Assembly: GCF_907165205.1 (NCBI RefSeq) | Contig: NC_058191.1 | Coordinates: 18,106,501-18,170,500, forward strand | DNA: 64,000 nt | Source of the DNA: Coccinella septempunctata | Lineage: Eukaryota; Arthropoda; Insecta; Coleoptera; Coccinellidae | Reading direction: 5' to 3' | Part shown: positions 19,926 to 29,549 of the stretch, piece by piece | How positions within the stretch are numbered: position 1 is the first letter of the stretch | How the letters are laid out: each line of letters starts with the position of its first letter | Notes under the pieces: generated by a model | What the model was told of the DNA's origin: nothing | The model's database searches: none | What the model saw: the letters and a program-made list of their open reading frames with translations, nothing else | Made by a program: the position numbers and the translations under genes

Positions 19926-21407
19926 ATGGTGGAGCATCACCTATCTAAGCTCAATATTTCTTCTGCTCCAGGCAGCGATGGAATTACACCTTTCCTTCTT
20001 AAGCGGTGTGCCGGTGCCCTATCTACCCCCCTCACTATCATGTTTCGCAAGTCCATGATTACAGGTTCACTTCCCTCGGATTGGCTTTTTGCTACTGTGA
20101 CCCCCATCTTCAAGAAAGGAGACAAGCTCTCCCCCGAAAACTACCGCCCTATAAGCCTGCTGTCAGCCGTTGCAAAGGTAATGGAGAGGATAATTAGTGA
20201 AAAGCTTCTTGAATTTTCTCTTTCCAATGGTTTGATTCCTGACGAGCAGCACGGTTTTGTTCCTGGACGCTCCACAACAACAAATCTCCTATCATGCATA
20301 TCCGACTGGACAAAAGCAATGGACTCTGGTCAGCCAACGGACGTCATATACCTTGATTTCTCCAGGGCTTTTGACAGGGTCCCGCACAAACGTTTACTTG
20401 CAAAGTTGGAGCACATTGGTGTTCGGGGAGAGCTGCTCGTTTGGATTAAAGCTTTCCTGACTGGCCGTTCGTACCGCGTGCGTGTTGGCAGTTCATTCTC
20501 CTCATCCGCTTGGCCGGTACTATCTGGCGTCCCTCAAGGCTCCGTTTTGGGGCCTCTGCTCTTTCTTCTTTACGCCTCCGATCTTCCATTCCGGTTTAAA
20601 TCCACCCTGTCACAGTTTGCCGACGACATCAAACTTTACAATAACCCCATAGTTAATCACGCTGATCTTCAGACTGACTTGAACACCTTGAATAAATGGT
20701 GCGAAGAATGGTTGCTTCCCCTTAACACAGGTAAATGCTTTGTGCTTCACATAGGCAAAAACAACCCTCGTTTGCGTTACACTATCAATGCTGAATACCT
20801 GACTCCCGTATCCCAGATTGAAGACCTTGGCGTTACCATTTCGGAAGATCTTAGTTGGTTAGCCCATATTGAACGTATCTCAGCCAAAGCAAAACAGCTT
20901 ACCTACATGTTCAATAAATCCTTCAGAGGCTGCGACGACCGAACTTTCGGGATTATTTTCAAGACATACGTCCGACCAACACTTGAGTACGCTGGTCCAG
21001 TTTGGTGGTGCTCCACGAAGGCCGCCAGCGATATTCTTGAGTCCACACAGCGATGGGCCACTCGCGCTCATTATGGTCCAATGCGACCCTCATATGAACA
21101 GCGACTTTCTGCCATGGATTTGTCACTCTTCGAGGAGAGACGTGTACGCGGTGACCTGATCTTCTCGTTTCGAGCCATGCAGGGCCACTTCGGTGAGAGG
21201 GTCCGCAGTATGTTTCCTCTGAATAGGAATAACTTGCGAGGGCACATTTTCAAGTTGAAACGTGAAAATTTCAGGTCCTCCCAACGTCAACTCTTTCTCC
21301 CTAACCGGATATTCCACAACTGGAACCGTCTGCCTGAATGCGTGGTGCGATCGACCTCGGTAAACGGTTTCAAAAACAGTTATGACAGGTGGAAATCCTC
21401 TCTATGA
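19926..21407 (+). CDS. Non-LTR reverse transcriptase (5'-truncated ORF2)
   Basis: 493 codons from an internal Met; the frame is open upstream to about 19690, so the true protein was longer and lacks its endonuclease. The RT motifs are complete: PGSDGITPFLLKR, NYRPISLLS (72-80), QHGFVPGRST, LDFSRAFDRVPH, GVPQGSVLGP (201-210) and the catalytic FADD (231-234), then a thumb and a normal C-terminus (VNGFKNSYDRW). No stop or shift is seen. The copy is dead for want of its 5' half, not by mutation. Confidence 0.88.
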   Translation: MVEHHLSKLNISSAPGSDGITPFLLKRCAGALSTPLTIMFRKSMITGSLPSDWLFATVTPIFKKGDKLSPENYRPISLLSAVAKVMERIISEKLLEFSLSNGLIPDEQHGFVPGRSTTTNLLSCISDWTKAMDSGQPTDVIYLDFSRAFDRVPHKRLLAKLEHIGVRGELLVWIKAFLTGRSYRVRVGSSFSSSAWPVLSGVPQGSVLGPLLFLLYASDLPFRFKSTLSQFADDIKLYNNPIVNHADLQTDLNTLNKWCEEWLLPLNTGKCFVLHIGKNNPRLRYTINAEYLTPVSQIEDLGVTISEDLSWLAHIERISAKAKQLTYMFNKSFRGCDDRTFGIIFKTYVRPTLEYAGPVWWCSTKAASDILESTQRWATRAHYGPMRPSYEQRLSAMDLSLFEERRVRGDLIFSFRAMQGHFGERVRSMFPLNRNNLRGHIFKLKRENFRSSQRQLFLPNRIFHNWNRLPECVVRSTSVNGFKNSYDRWKSSL

Positions 21408-21570
21408 GGAACTGTGGTGTTACATCTAATTTTTGTTTTTGCTTTTGTATATGATATTTCAGTTTTGTATTTTTCGATTTCATTACTATCCTCATCAGTT
21501 TATGTATGCACATACTTAATCTAATAATCTTCGAGTTTATAGGCTTGTCCTCTACTCGAAACAACTATGT

Positions 21571-21572
21571 AA

Positions 21573-21603
<31 letters not shown>

Positions 21604-21605
21604 AT
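21571..21605. repeat. (AATA)n tail of the non-LTR element
   Basis: About eight AATA units directly after the element's 3' region, in place of a poly-A tail. This type of short-repeat tail suits the CR1-related groups better than classical Jockey. Confidence 0.8.
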
Positions 21606-21748
21606 CTAACATACAAATACTGTTATCGGTGCACCCCCTATGACAGTATTACGGTTTTCTTAAAAAATATTTCAGTTATCAGCCATTATTATGCAAATAT
21701 CGGTGGAAAAATCTATTTTTGTGGCGGAGCAAAATCTGGTACGTCACA

Positions 21749-22029
21749 CACTGTGTGACTAATATCACTTCGCCTCATGAGAAGTCTATGACTAAATTTT
21801 ATTTCATTCAGAAAGAAACGTTCTATTTCTTGTGAATTCTCAACTTAATCGTTGCGCTGTAAAAATGATCTGGAAACTTGGGAACTGACACATCGATTCC
21901 CTAGGTCACAATGAGTAGTTTTTAGGACCAAAGTGTACAAATCTCAAAGTTACATTTTTACTGACACAAAAATTTTCATTAATATCTTGAACTGAATAAT
22001 TATGGTAAGGGCGGCAAAATTTGAATAGC
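21749..22029. other. No gene seen between A1 LTR and RTE-like remnant
   Basis: AT-rich, no frame of note. It opens with a 17-base palindrome spanning the LTR edge (21743-21759) and ends with 'ggcggcaaattttt' next to the RTE-like coding remnant. Probably the old flank or 3' end of that element. Confidence 0.4.
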
Positions 22030-23266
22030 CTACTGGCGGCAAATTTTTCCCTTGTTTATTCTGCTCTCTATTTCGTTTTGTGTTCTTTCATCTGCTGTTA
22101 TTTTCGTCCTTAGATAGATGTATTCATCGCAGGCGTCTATTTCAACATCGTCATTCACCATCAACTTTTCCTTCTCTCCACCAACGCACATATATTTTGT
22201 TTTTTTGAGGTTTACTGTGAGACCCCAATTCGGAGAGTCTTTTTGGCATAAATTCCAAATCTTCTTTATCTTGTGCAATCACAACCTGATCATCCGCTAA
22301 GTAAAGTGTGTAAAGCGTTGTATCATCTGTAAGTTGAATTCCCATTCCATGGCAAGATCTTCTCCATTTCTTCAAAGCTTCATTTAAATATATTTTAAAT
22401 AGAGTGGTGGACAAACAGCAGCCTTGCCTGAGACATTTTGTAACTGGGAAGGTTGGCGAGAGAGATATTCCTTGTTTTACTCTTGAGTAAGATTGTTCGT
22501 ACAATTGTTTTATTGCACTGATTGCCGTGCTGTTGATTAGTGATATTTCTAATACCTGCCACAGTTTCTTTATCGGAACTGTATCGTATGCTTTCGTGAG
22601 ATCTACAAATGAAAGGCGAACTTCTCGATTGGTTGCTGTTTTCTTTTCATTTATTTGATTTATGCTGAAGATGTTGTCTACACATGATCTGCCAGCTCTG
22701 AAACCTGGTTGCTGTTCAATATCATGGGGATCGTATTCTTCTTCGATTATGTTTCTCAATATTTTCCCATATATTCTACTGAAGGTACTCGTTACTGAAA
22801 TGCATCTATAATATTGGCACTCACTTTTTACTCCTCTATTATGGATTGGTGTGATCCAAGCTTCCTTTTAAACTTCCGGTATTGCCGCTCCATTTACAAG
22901 GTTTTCGAATAGATGGCGCAACATCATGAACAATTTTTTGATGCCATTTTTCAGCAGCTCTGCTGGTATTCCTTCAGGTCCGGCAGCTTTCTTGTTTCTC
23001 ATGTTCTTTAATGCTTTCCAAACCATTTCCTCACTGACTCGTATGTGTTGTCCCTGAATATTGAAATTAGTTGGAGAGTGTGTTAAATATTGTTCTCTGT
23101 CTTCATTCGGTTCTTGCTCAAAGTATTTTTTCCATCTTTCCAGTTTGATTGGATTAAATTGACCTTATTTGAGCTTTCTTTTCTCAGTTCCTTGATCAGT
23201 TCCCAGGATTCGGATGATCTTGCTTCTCCCATATAGGACTCTATTTCTTGACATTTTCTCTCCCAT
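22030..23266 (-). pseudogene. RTE-like reverse transcriptase, C-terminal part
   Basis: In minus-strand pieces: KSAAGPEGIPAELLKNG near 23000, then an open part 22759-22151 with GFRAGRSCVDNIFSINQ, FVDLTKAYDTVP, CLRQGCCLSTTLFKIYLNEA and the catalytic LADDQVVIAQ, then the thumb (WGLTVNLKKTKYMCVGG) to 22030. There are several stops and shifts. The 5' half of the same element is at 37245-38600, beyond the inserted gypsy A2. Clade assignment (RTE-like) is from memory of the motif pattern. Confidence 0.82.
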
Positions 23267-24514
23267 TGTGATAGACTTTTCGTACTCTGGCCGCTCCTTA
23301 CCGTTGCTCCGGCGCCAGTGGGGCAATCAGTGGAACCCTACGTCTCTCACAGAATCTTCAAAGAATTAAAGAGCCCGGGAAGACTCGAATGATCAGTGGA
23401 GAAGGGTAGCAGTGAAAACTAGGATGGTAGCGTCTTCTTGTTCTCTGCTTTCTGACGGTTTTTAATCGTTCAAAAAGAGTACCTACCTCTTCTGACGAAA
23501 ATCTAGCTCTAACTGATTTAGGGATTTGTCACTCAGTGGCAAAAATAACTGGCAACAAAATAAACGTTCAGTCCTTTATTCCTACTGGATTAAATTAAAT
23601 ACAGAAATGTACAAGTAATAACAAATATGGATGTCAGCCGGCGTCCTGGTCGGTGTGGGGGCGGCTGATAAAATACGGTCTCTCCAGGAGAATACAGTTG
23701 AAGTAGACGGTAAATACGGTTAAATTGTGTACGGTCACTCCAGAGGAGTACGGTGGAAATGGACGGTAAATACGGTTAAGTTTTGTACGGTCACTCCAGA
23801 GGAGTACGGTGGAAATAGACAGTAATTACGGTTAACTTTTGAAATGCTGGCAAGTCACTTCCTCTGTCGGCGGAAATCGGTACGGTGGCTGGTCTCAGTC
23901 CAATTGCAGTGCACCCTGTCTCTCGCTCTCTTTCTCTCTCTCTTTCTCTGTTACCCTCTGTCGGCGGAAATAGGTACCATGGCTGGTCTCAGTCCAATTG
24001 CATTGCACCCTGTCTCTCTCTCACGTCAGCTCACGGCAATAACACCTTACGCACTTTTCTCGGCAGCTCGATCTCAATTAATTCGCTCTTAACCTTCATC
24101 GCCGCGCATCGAAGAAGTACCCCTCTCCTCGGAAAATTTGCCCCACTACGGGTAACTCATCTCTCCATTGGATGCACTCAAATTGTTCGGTCAATCAGCC
24201 GGCTCGGAAAGAGAGAGAAACAACTGAATAAAAGGAAAAACTGAACAAGTTGAAAGACCTCTCTCGACTCAGAAAAAGTACGGTTGAACGGAAAGAATTA
24301 TAAAATATATGAATTCTGAAAACAAAAGACCCATACGGTTTCCGCTACAAATATGGGACTGGTCGGTGGAAAACAATGACATAATATCAATCGGTAAATC
24401 CCCCTATGTTAATATAACGGTTTTCTTCCAAAATATTTTGATTGACAGTTCTTATTATGCAAGCATAGGTGAGGAAACCTCCTTTTCGTGGCGGGGCAAA
24501 ACTGCCACGTCACA
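23267..24514 (-). repeat. Gypsy A2 3' LTR
   Basis: 1248 bases, from TGTGATAGAC to GTCACA on the plus strand. It holds two to three copies of the 56-base unit with 'tacggtcactccagaggag' (about 23690-23840) and CT-rich runs near 23925 and 24010. On the minus strand a short purine stretch (AGATGGGAA) just before the LTR start would be the polypurine tract. Confidence 0.88.
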
Positions 24515-24770
24515 TTCCCATCTTCGTTTTATTTTTCTTCCATCTCCCTGTGTTTGTCGGTGTAGATTATTTTTGGTTGTAGCCTGTGAACAAACGAATG
24601 CTGAGGGGTTATTGACCTCGGAGTTGTTTTCCGACATAGTGAACTAGCTTATAAAAATTTTACGGTAAATAGGGTTAGCGCATCCACCATTTATTAAGGG
24701 CAGATCAAAGGCGGTTTTCGGAACGGTAATTTAATGAAAGAAAGAAAAAAAATACATCGTACGGTGTTAA
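24515..24770 (-). other. Gypsy A2 non-coding stretch between ORF3 and 3' LTR
   Basis: No frame is supported. Includes the purine tract and, at about 24713-24728, the motif 'ttttcggaacggt', which is also the leftmost point of similarity in A1 (703-716). Confidence 0.6.
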
Positions 24771-25307
24771 TCAGTCGACCTTAACTTTCTTCCTGATGGT
24801 CGGAGACGGTGTGGGTGCTGCTGGGGCGGCCGGTCTGAGCCGCAGGTCCGGCAGCCAGGCTTCTTCCCGGTTTCTTGACGTTGGGCAGGAACGGTGGTCG
24901 GTGGAGGAACGGTGGGGTGCTTGGGCGGTCTCAGACGGTGTGGCGGTCGGTGCAATGTCCACGGCGATGGACGACGGCACTGGGGTAGCAATGGAGACTC
25001 CCGCAGCACGGCCATGCCTTAGGGGTGTTTCTCGCACTCGGTTGGGTGCCCTGACGCAGCAATCGCAGGACTATACTCCTACAAAGCCACATCCGGAGCA
25101 GAATTTGGCTCTGCTTCCCTGGCATCTCTCCCTGGTGTGGCCTTCACCACCACACCTCCAGCAACTTCGAGGTCCCAGCACCAGGAATACCTGGAACCCA
25201 TTGGTGCCAACGGTTCTAGTGGCTGGCCTCACGGTATTGGTACCGGCATCGGTGGTTAACGGTCTGGGGCACTCAAAATCCGTCCACAAGCTCATGCCTG
25301 GCGACGA
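24771..25307 (-). pseudogene. Gypsy A2 ORF3 C-terminal part (zinc-knuckle protein)
   Basis: Homologue of 767-1279. Here the first knuckle is complete (CWRCGGEGHTRERC). The second cluster reads CSGCGFVGV and meets a stop where A1 has Leu. Downstream the Pro-rich and basic tail is recognisable in shifted frames (ending KKVKVD). The N-terminal part lies beyond the Jockey insertion at 29301-29430. Confidence 0.78.
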
Positions 25308-25589
25308 TTTTTTTTTTTTTGTAGCAGGGGGAAAATCTGCAAGTCAGACGAACAACCCTCTCCTGAGGGGTAACAAGTGTGGGGACTCTCACTCTCCTGA
25401 GCTCGAGACCCACTAAAAACGCTTAACTGCTTCTTGAATTTGGATCCGGGCATTTACCTATAAACCGTTCATCTCTTAGTCGGTTTTCTTCTCACACACT
25501 ATCATGCTGGGATTTATGTGTTCATCCTCTATAGGGTAACACTTCATTGGATTTTTCAATAAGTTTATGTTCTTATTTTAATCTCTTCT

Positions 25590-25977
25590 TTATTGATCTC
25601 TTGGTCTCCTTCTGTAAATTCGCATTCTCCTTTTGTCTTCATCTGGGTCGTAGTCCACTAGTCTCCTGAGTTCTTGATTCGGATGGTTTTTCGCTGTTTC
25701 GAATAATTTCTCTGCTTTTCTGTTCATGAATTCCGTTATGGTTTCCCATTTTAGGTCCCTATAAATCTGTGTTCCTGACAAACCAAGGTCCATCTATTGC
25801 GCATCGTAGCAGCTTGTTTTCAGTGGCCTGAATTCTTTTGAAGTGTCTCTTTGCCGCGAAACCCCAGTCAACTGATCCATAAGTCAGTTGAGGCCTAGCA
25901 ACGGCTTTGATTATCTTCAATTTTGTCTCTTTCGACATGTGGCTTCTTCTTCCTATTAGATGGTAGAGTCGATTCAT
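25590..25977 (-). pseudogene. Jockey A ORF2 C-terminal region
   Basis: Two frames cover the region after the RT core: YHLIGRRSHMSKETKLKIIK, ARPQLTYGSVDWGFAAKRH, then IYRDLKWETITEFMNRKAEK and the basic end RRRPRDQ. It aligns by eye with residues about 580-680 of the intact 50240-52282 frame. A shift near 25780 separates the two pieces. Confidence 0.82.
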
Positions 25978-26200
25978 CGCTGCTTTCGTTTTGTCGATTG
26001 CTTGTTTGATATGACTTTTTCAAGTAAGTCCTTTGTCAAACGTTATTCCTAAATATTTGGCTTCATTTTTCCAGTCGATTTCTTCGCCGTCAACTTTTAC
26101 AATCGTTGTGGGTCGCAGTCTTCTCTTCTGTAGTAATATTGCTTGGCTCTTTTGTCCATTGAGTTTGATTTTCCACTTTATGCACCAGTCATTTGTTTCG

Positions 26201-26929
26201 TCAATCGTTTTGTGGGAACTTCTTCTCTTTGAATGGTTTTTTGAACACTATGACTTCCGCTGTTTTCCATTTTTCTGGGTAGTGTTCTGTCCTCATAATT
26301 CCATTCGCGATATTTGTTAGAGCGGCTATACCTTTTCTAGGTAATTTCTTTAACATAACATTCGTTATTTTATCGTTTCCGGGAGCTTTCCTCTTCTTCA
26401 AACTTCTAATTATTTCCCTGATGTCATTTGACGATGTTGGTCTCTCTATTTCAGCAGCCGCTGGTAATTCATCCATTTCTTCATCATTTTCTTCAACCAG
26501 TTCTTCCAGATCTTCATTATCGTCGTCCATCCTGTAATTTATTCTCGATTCTCGTTCGATCGAGTCCGCCAATGCATCTGCCTTATCAGTATTGGTATAA
26601 GTCATTCCCCTTTCTCCGTGTAGGGGTGGAATTTTAGTCTTTTCTCCTCGTAGGCTTTTTTGCATTCTCCATGCAGAATGATCGATTGTATTCAGTTCTT
26701 GAACCCTTTTGTTCCATCTGCTTGTTCTTAGATCTTTCAGGGCATTTTTCAGAACTTGGCTATGGCGATTGAGGTTCCTTCTATTCGGATCATTTTTATT
26801 CATCCGATATATTCTTCTGAGTCTTCGATTTTCTCGTATAAGATCTTTTACTTCTTTAGGCGTATCGCCATGCGGATGACTTGGTGCTGGTCTCTTCACT
26901 CTTCTCGTGCTTTTTTCGTAAGCTTTCAA
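26201..26929 (-). pseudogene. Jockey A ORF2 linker and RT start, cut by deletion
   Basis: 242 codons: a basic linker (NRRLRRIYRMNKNDPNRRNL), the LNTIDHSAWRMQKSL block, an acidic stretch, RKAPGNDKITNVMLKKLPRK and the first RT motif, ending at FPQND where the related copy continues FPQNYRPISLLS. The next plus-strand bases to the left belong to the RT C-terminal part, so about 270 residues of RT are deleted. Confidence 0.85.
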
Positions 26930-27011
26930 TAGAATCTCTTCCAGTTTATCAACCGCACATTTCAGATCCTCTGGAGTGCTTATGTTGGAATTTCTGTTAA
27001 TTCCGATTGCA

Positions 27012-27485
27012 TTAAATGGCTGTATTTAGCCCAATTGGTATATTTTCAGATATATTTTTATATTTTTCAATATCGCGATATCTATTACCAAAAGCAAGAT
27101 ATGTCGGTAACTTGAGTTTTTTGCCATTTCTATTCTCTGCTCTGCTGTTCAATAATGGGGATTTACAGTTGAAATCTCCGATGCAGATTTTCGGGTTTGT
27201 CCCTTCCACTATGTTGTTTATCGCCTCTTTCAATAAATTGTTTGGTGGTCGTTTATATGCCGAGGTAATTTCGACTCTTTGACGATTTAATTTGGCAACA
27301 ATCGTCACTGTTTCTGTTTCTCTTTGTGTTTCGTCGGATCTACTTTTGAAGTAGTGTTTTAGATCTGTTCTCACCAATATTGCTACTCCTCCTCCGGTGT
27401 TTGTAGTTCTGTCACATCTATACGTTTCATAATTCATGAAATTCATTCGTCTATTTCGGTTTATTCTTGTTTCCTGTAGGGCCAT
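27012..27485 (-). pseudogene. Jockey A apurinic-type endonuclease domain
   Basis: 157 codons from MALQETRINRNRRM, the E of LQETR being the usual metal-binding Glu. It continues with YRCDRTTNTGGGVAILVR and ICIGDFNCKSPLLNSR, the DFN motif of the exonuclease/endonuclease/phosphatase fold. The C-terminal SDH part is lost in a shift. This enzyme nicks the target DNA to start reverse transcription. Confidence 0.85.
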
Positions 27486-27599
27486 AATATCAGGTTGTCT
27501 CTCTGATTATTTCTTCTATCTCGGATTTCCGAGTGTTGATTCCGTTTATGTTCCACGAGGTTATCTTGAGGGATTTCTTCCTTATATCCGTAATGTCCA

Positions 27600-28950
27600 T
27601 TAATTCAGTTTACTAAATAATGCTTGGAGTCTTTTCTCCATTTCCTTCTCAATTTTCAACATTATCTTGTTGAAAATTTTTTCCCTGAAGATATCTAAAT
27701 CATCGGCTGATTCAGATATCGTTTTCTTCTCCTGTTGACTGTTCACAGCCTGTTTCATTGGAAGCTTCTTCTGTTCTTCCTTTTTCTGAACGGGTTTTGG
27801 AGTCTCCCTCTTCTTTTCCTGTTCTGTAGGTTTGGTCTTCGCTACTTCCTGATTTTTTTGATCATTAGTCGTTGTTTTTGTTACCTTCTTTTTCTGTTCA
27901 GCTGGTTTACGGGAATTCTTCCTTCTGGTCACCAACTTGAACTCGCTTCATCCTTTGTAGCTAGCTAGATGGCCCTCTTCTCCACATAAGACGCATGTGG
28001 CATTTCTCTCTTCACCTTTTATGGTGAGTGTGCAGTCAGAGTGTGCTGCTATGGCTTATTGAGCACTTCACGCATCTCCACGGGAAGGAGCATTTGTTTT
28101 CTGCACGTCCGTACCTTTGGCACCTGAAGCACTGGCTTGGACTTTCAGGCCTCTTTTTGTGTTCAACCACAATACAGAGGTTGTAGAGTCGCTTCACTTC
28201 GAAGATTTCCTTTTTCTAGGTTTTAAGCAGGTAGAGAGGTATGGGCTTCTTCGTCTTGTTCGATGTCATTCTTGACACCTCAGCGTCTGATATTCCCTGG
28301 AATATCAGGTCGTCCTTAATCAACGCAAGATCAGCGTCGATTGGTAAATGCCTGATGACGGCATATATCTTCTTCCCCTCCTCTATTTGGTAGGAAAAAA
28401 ATTCTTTACCATGCTGCTCGAAGAATTTTGTGATTTTTCTAAAATCATCTACGGTTGACGCGATGATTTTTATACCGTTCTTAACTACAGTTGCGCGGTT
28501 GTAGTTTATCTTTTTTGTGTAGAGAGCTTAAGATATCTCTACCCAATCTGAGGTGCCCATCATCGTGATGGGTGGGATCTTATCCTTCTTAGGCACTTCT
28601 GGTGCCTTTCTGATATTTTCCTCGTCAGACGAGGCACTTTCTTTGCGCGCGCAATTTGTAGGAGGCGCATTTTGAGGTTTAGCCGAAGGCGTCGTAGAGC
28701 TTTTTCTGAACTCCACAGGAATTACTTTTTTTCCCACCAAGTTGGCAAATTCGGCGAAAGTTGAGGGTTTAAGCGCAGAGAGTTTTAAAATTTCCTTTCT
28801 GGCTTGACGGAGCTCATTTATCAAAATCGAAACCGTTACATTGAGTTTATCGATTTCGGCTTTCATGAATTCATTTTCTTCTCGTAAATTTGTCCGACCC
28901 ACGGACTCACTTTCGCTAAAGTCTTTCTCGACTTCATTGGTAGCTTCCAT
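27600..28950 (-). pseudogene. Jockey A ORF1 (gag-like, PRE-C2HC and knuckles)
   Basis: It starts MEATNEVEKDFSESESVG at 28950 with a coiled-coil-like stretch (EENEFMKAEIDKLNVTVSIL). A stop at 28528 precedes a readable region (IKIIASTVDDFRKITKFFE, HLPIDADLALIKDDL, IPLYLLKT) that matches the PRE-C2HC type of Jockey ORF1 proteins, then knuckles CFRCQRYGRAENKC (His changed to Arg) and CVLCGEEGHLASYKGC, and a Lys-rich tail to 27600. It would bind element RNA. At least three lesions are seen. Confidence 0.8.
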
Positions 28951-29300
28951 GTAGGAACCCTCATTATCTGAGGTCTCCTACATGGCTAAACGTTTTTAGT
29001 TTTTTACAATGGCGATAAATATCAGTAAGAGAGAAAAGAATTATTCCATATAAAAAGTCTCATCTGATGTTATTTGCACAACCAACGATCTTTAGATCTG
29101 GACTGAATACAATAACAACACAACAAAACTCATTCACAAAACTCTCCCGAATAATCAGTATTCAATCAAATTTTCAAATCGTATGCTCGAAAATCTTTCA
29201 ACACGTTTGCTAGCGGGCACTTTCACTTTGACTTTCTCTTCAACTTTCACTTTTACAACAATAAGAATAGGTCTGCTTTTGTCAAGATCTCACTCGACAC

Positions 29301-29430
29301 TGCCTGGCAATGATTCCCTAGACGGTGGAGACGGTGACAGTAGAGGTGTTGACGGTGACGGTAGGGGCGGTGATGGTGACGGTGGAGGCGGTGTCGTGGA
29401 TGGAAACAGTAGCGGTCTTCCCAAACTGTA
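29301..29430 (-). pseudogene. Gypsy A2 ORF3 N-terminal part
   Basis: Start of the zinc-knuckle ORF3 on the right of the Jockey insertion. It reads MRRYS-like residues then a Pro/Ser-rich repeat region encoded by GGTGAC/GGTGGA-type repeats on the plus strand (29325-29400). This low-complexity part is longer and more repetitive than in A1. Confidence 0.65.
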
Positions 29431-29549
29431 ACGTCGTATCCTGCGAATGCATACAGTTAATCGGACAGTAATTTACGGTTCATTAGTACCCTGTTCGCTT
29501 TGAACGGTACTACTATACGGTTAGTAACGGTATTTATATTTCAGACACC

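Larger units (their letters stand above)
19678..21622 (+). mobile_element. 5'-truncated CR1/Jockey-like non-LTR element in the A1 LTR
   Basis: It starts inside the region between endonuclease and RT, has one open RT frame, a short 3' region and an (AATA)n tail. The flanks TTATCGGT at 19670-19677 and 21623-21630 look like an 8-bp target duplication, and the LTR sequence resumes after it. Truncation at the 5' end is usual for target-primed reverse transcription. Confidence 0.82.
703..21748 (-). mobile_element. Ty3/gypsy element A1 (minus strand), nested and decayed
   Basis: Read on the minus strand the order is LTR (18003-21748), lysine-type primer site (17983-18000), gag (17847-16606, resuming 4943-4470), protease, RT, RNase H, integrase (down to 1373) and a zinc-knuckle ORF3 (1279-767). 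Gag is interrupted by element B (4944-16550); fusing the flanks restores the reading seen in copy A2. The 3' LTR expected left of 703 is missing or lies in unrelated sequence. The coding region has several stops and a frameshift, so it cannot move alone. The net length without insertions is roughly 7.5 kb. The LTR ends are TGTGA...TCACA. Confidence 0.85.
18003..21748 (-). repeat. Gypsy A1 5' LTR, carrying a non-LTR insertion
   Basis: On the plus strand it begins TGTGATAGACTTTTC and ends GTCACA. It matches the A2 LTRs at both ends and in the middle (for example cggtggaaa at about 19646 and gtggcggagcaaaa at 21721). An inserted non-LTR element (19678-21622) raises its length; without it the LTR is about 1.8 kb, longer than the A2 LTRs mainly because of a 64-bp tandem array (18417-18790). 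Confidence 0.85.
25308..29300 (-). mobile_element. Jockey-like element A, inserted in gypsy A2 ORF3
   Basis: On the minus strand it starts CAGTGTCGAGTG at 29300 and ends in a 13-base poly-A (T run at 25308-25320). Flanks 25295-25307 and 29301-29313 are a 13-bp target duplication matching at 11 positions. The order is 5' UTR, ORF1, endonuclease, linker, partial RT, 3' UTR. A large internal deletion (near 26200) removed most of the RT core. The full 5' end shows that it was copied at full length before decaying. Confidence 0.9.

Noticed and set aside
24309..24647. 112-codon plus-strand frame in the A2 LTR
   Set aside because: It overlaps the LTR, also appears (shorter) in the other LTR at 37039, and has no motif; treated as chance.
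24796..25416. 206-codon plus-strand frame over A2 ORF3
   Set aside because: It is the antisense of the zinc-knuckle ORF3 and crosses the Jockey junction at 25308.
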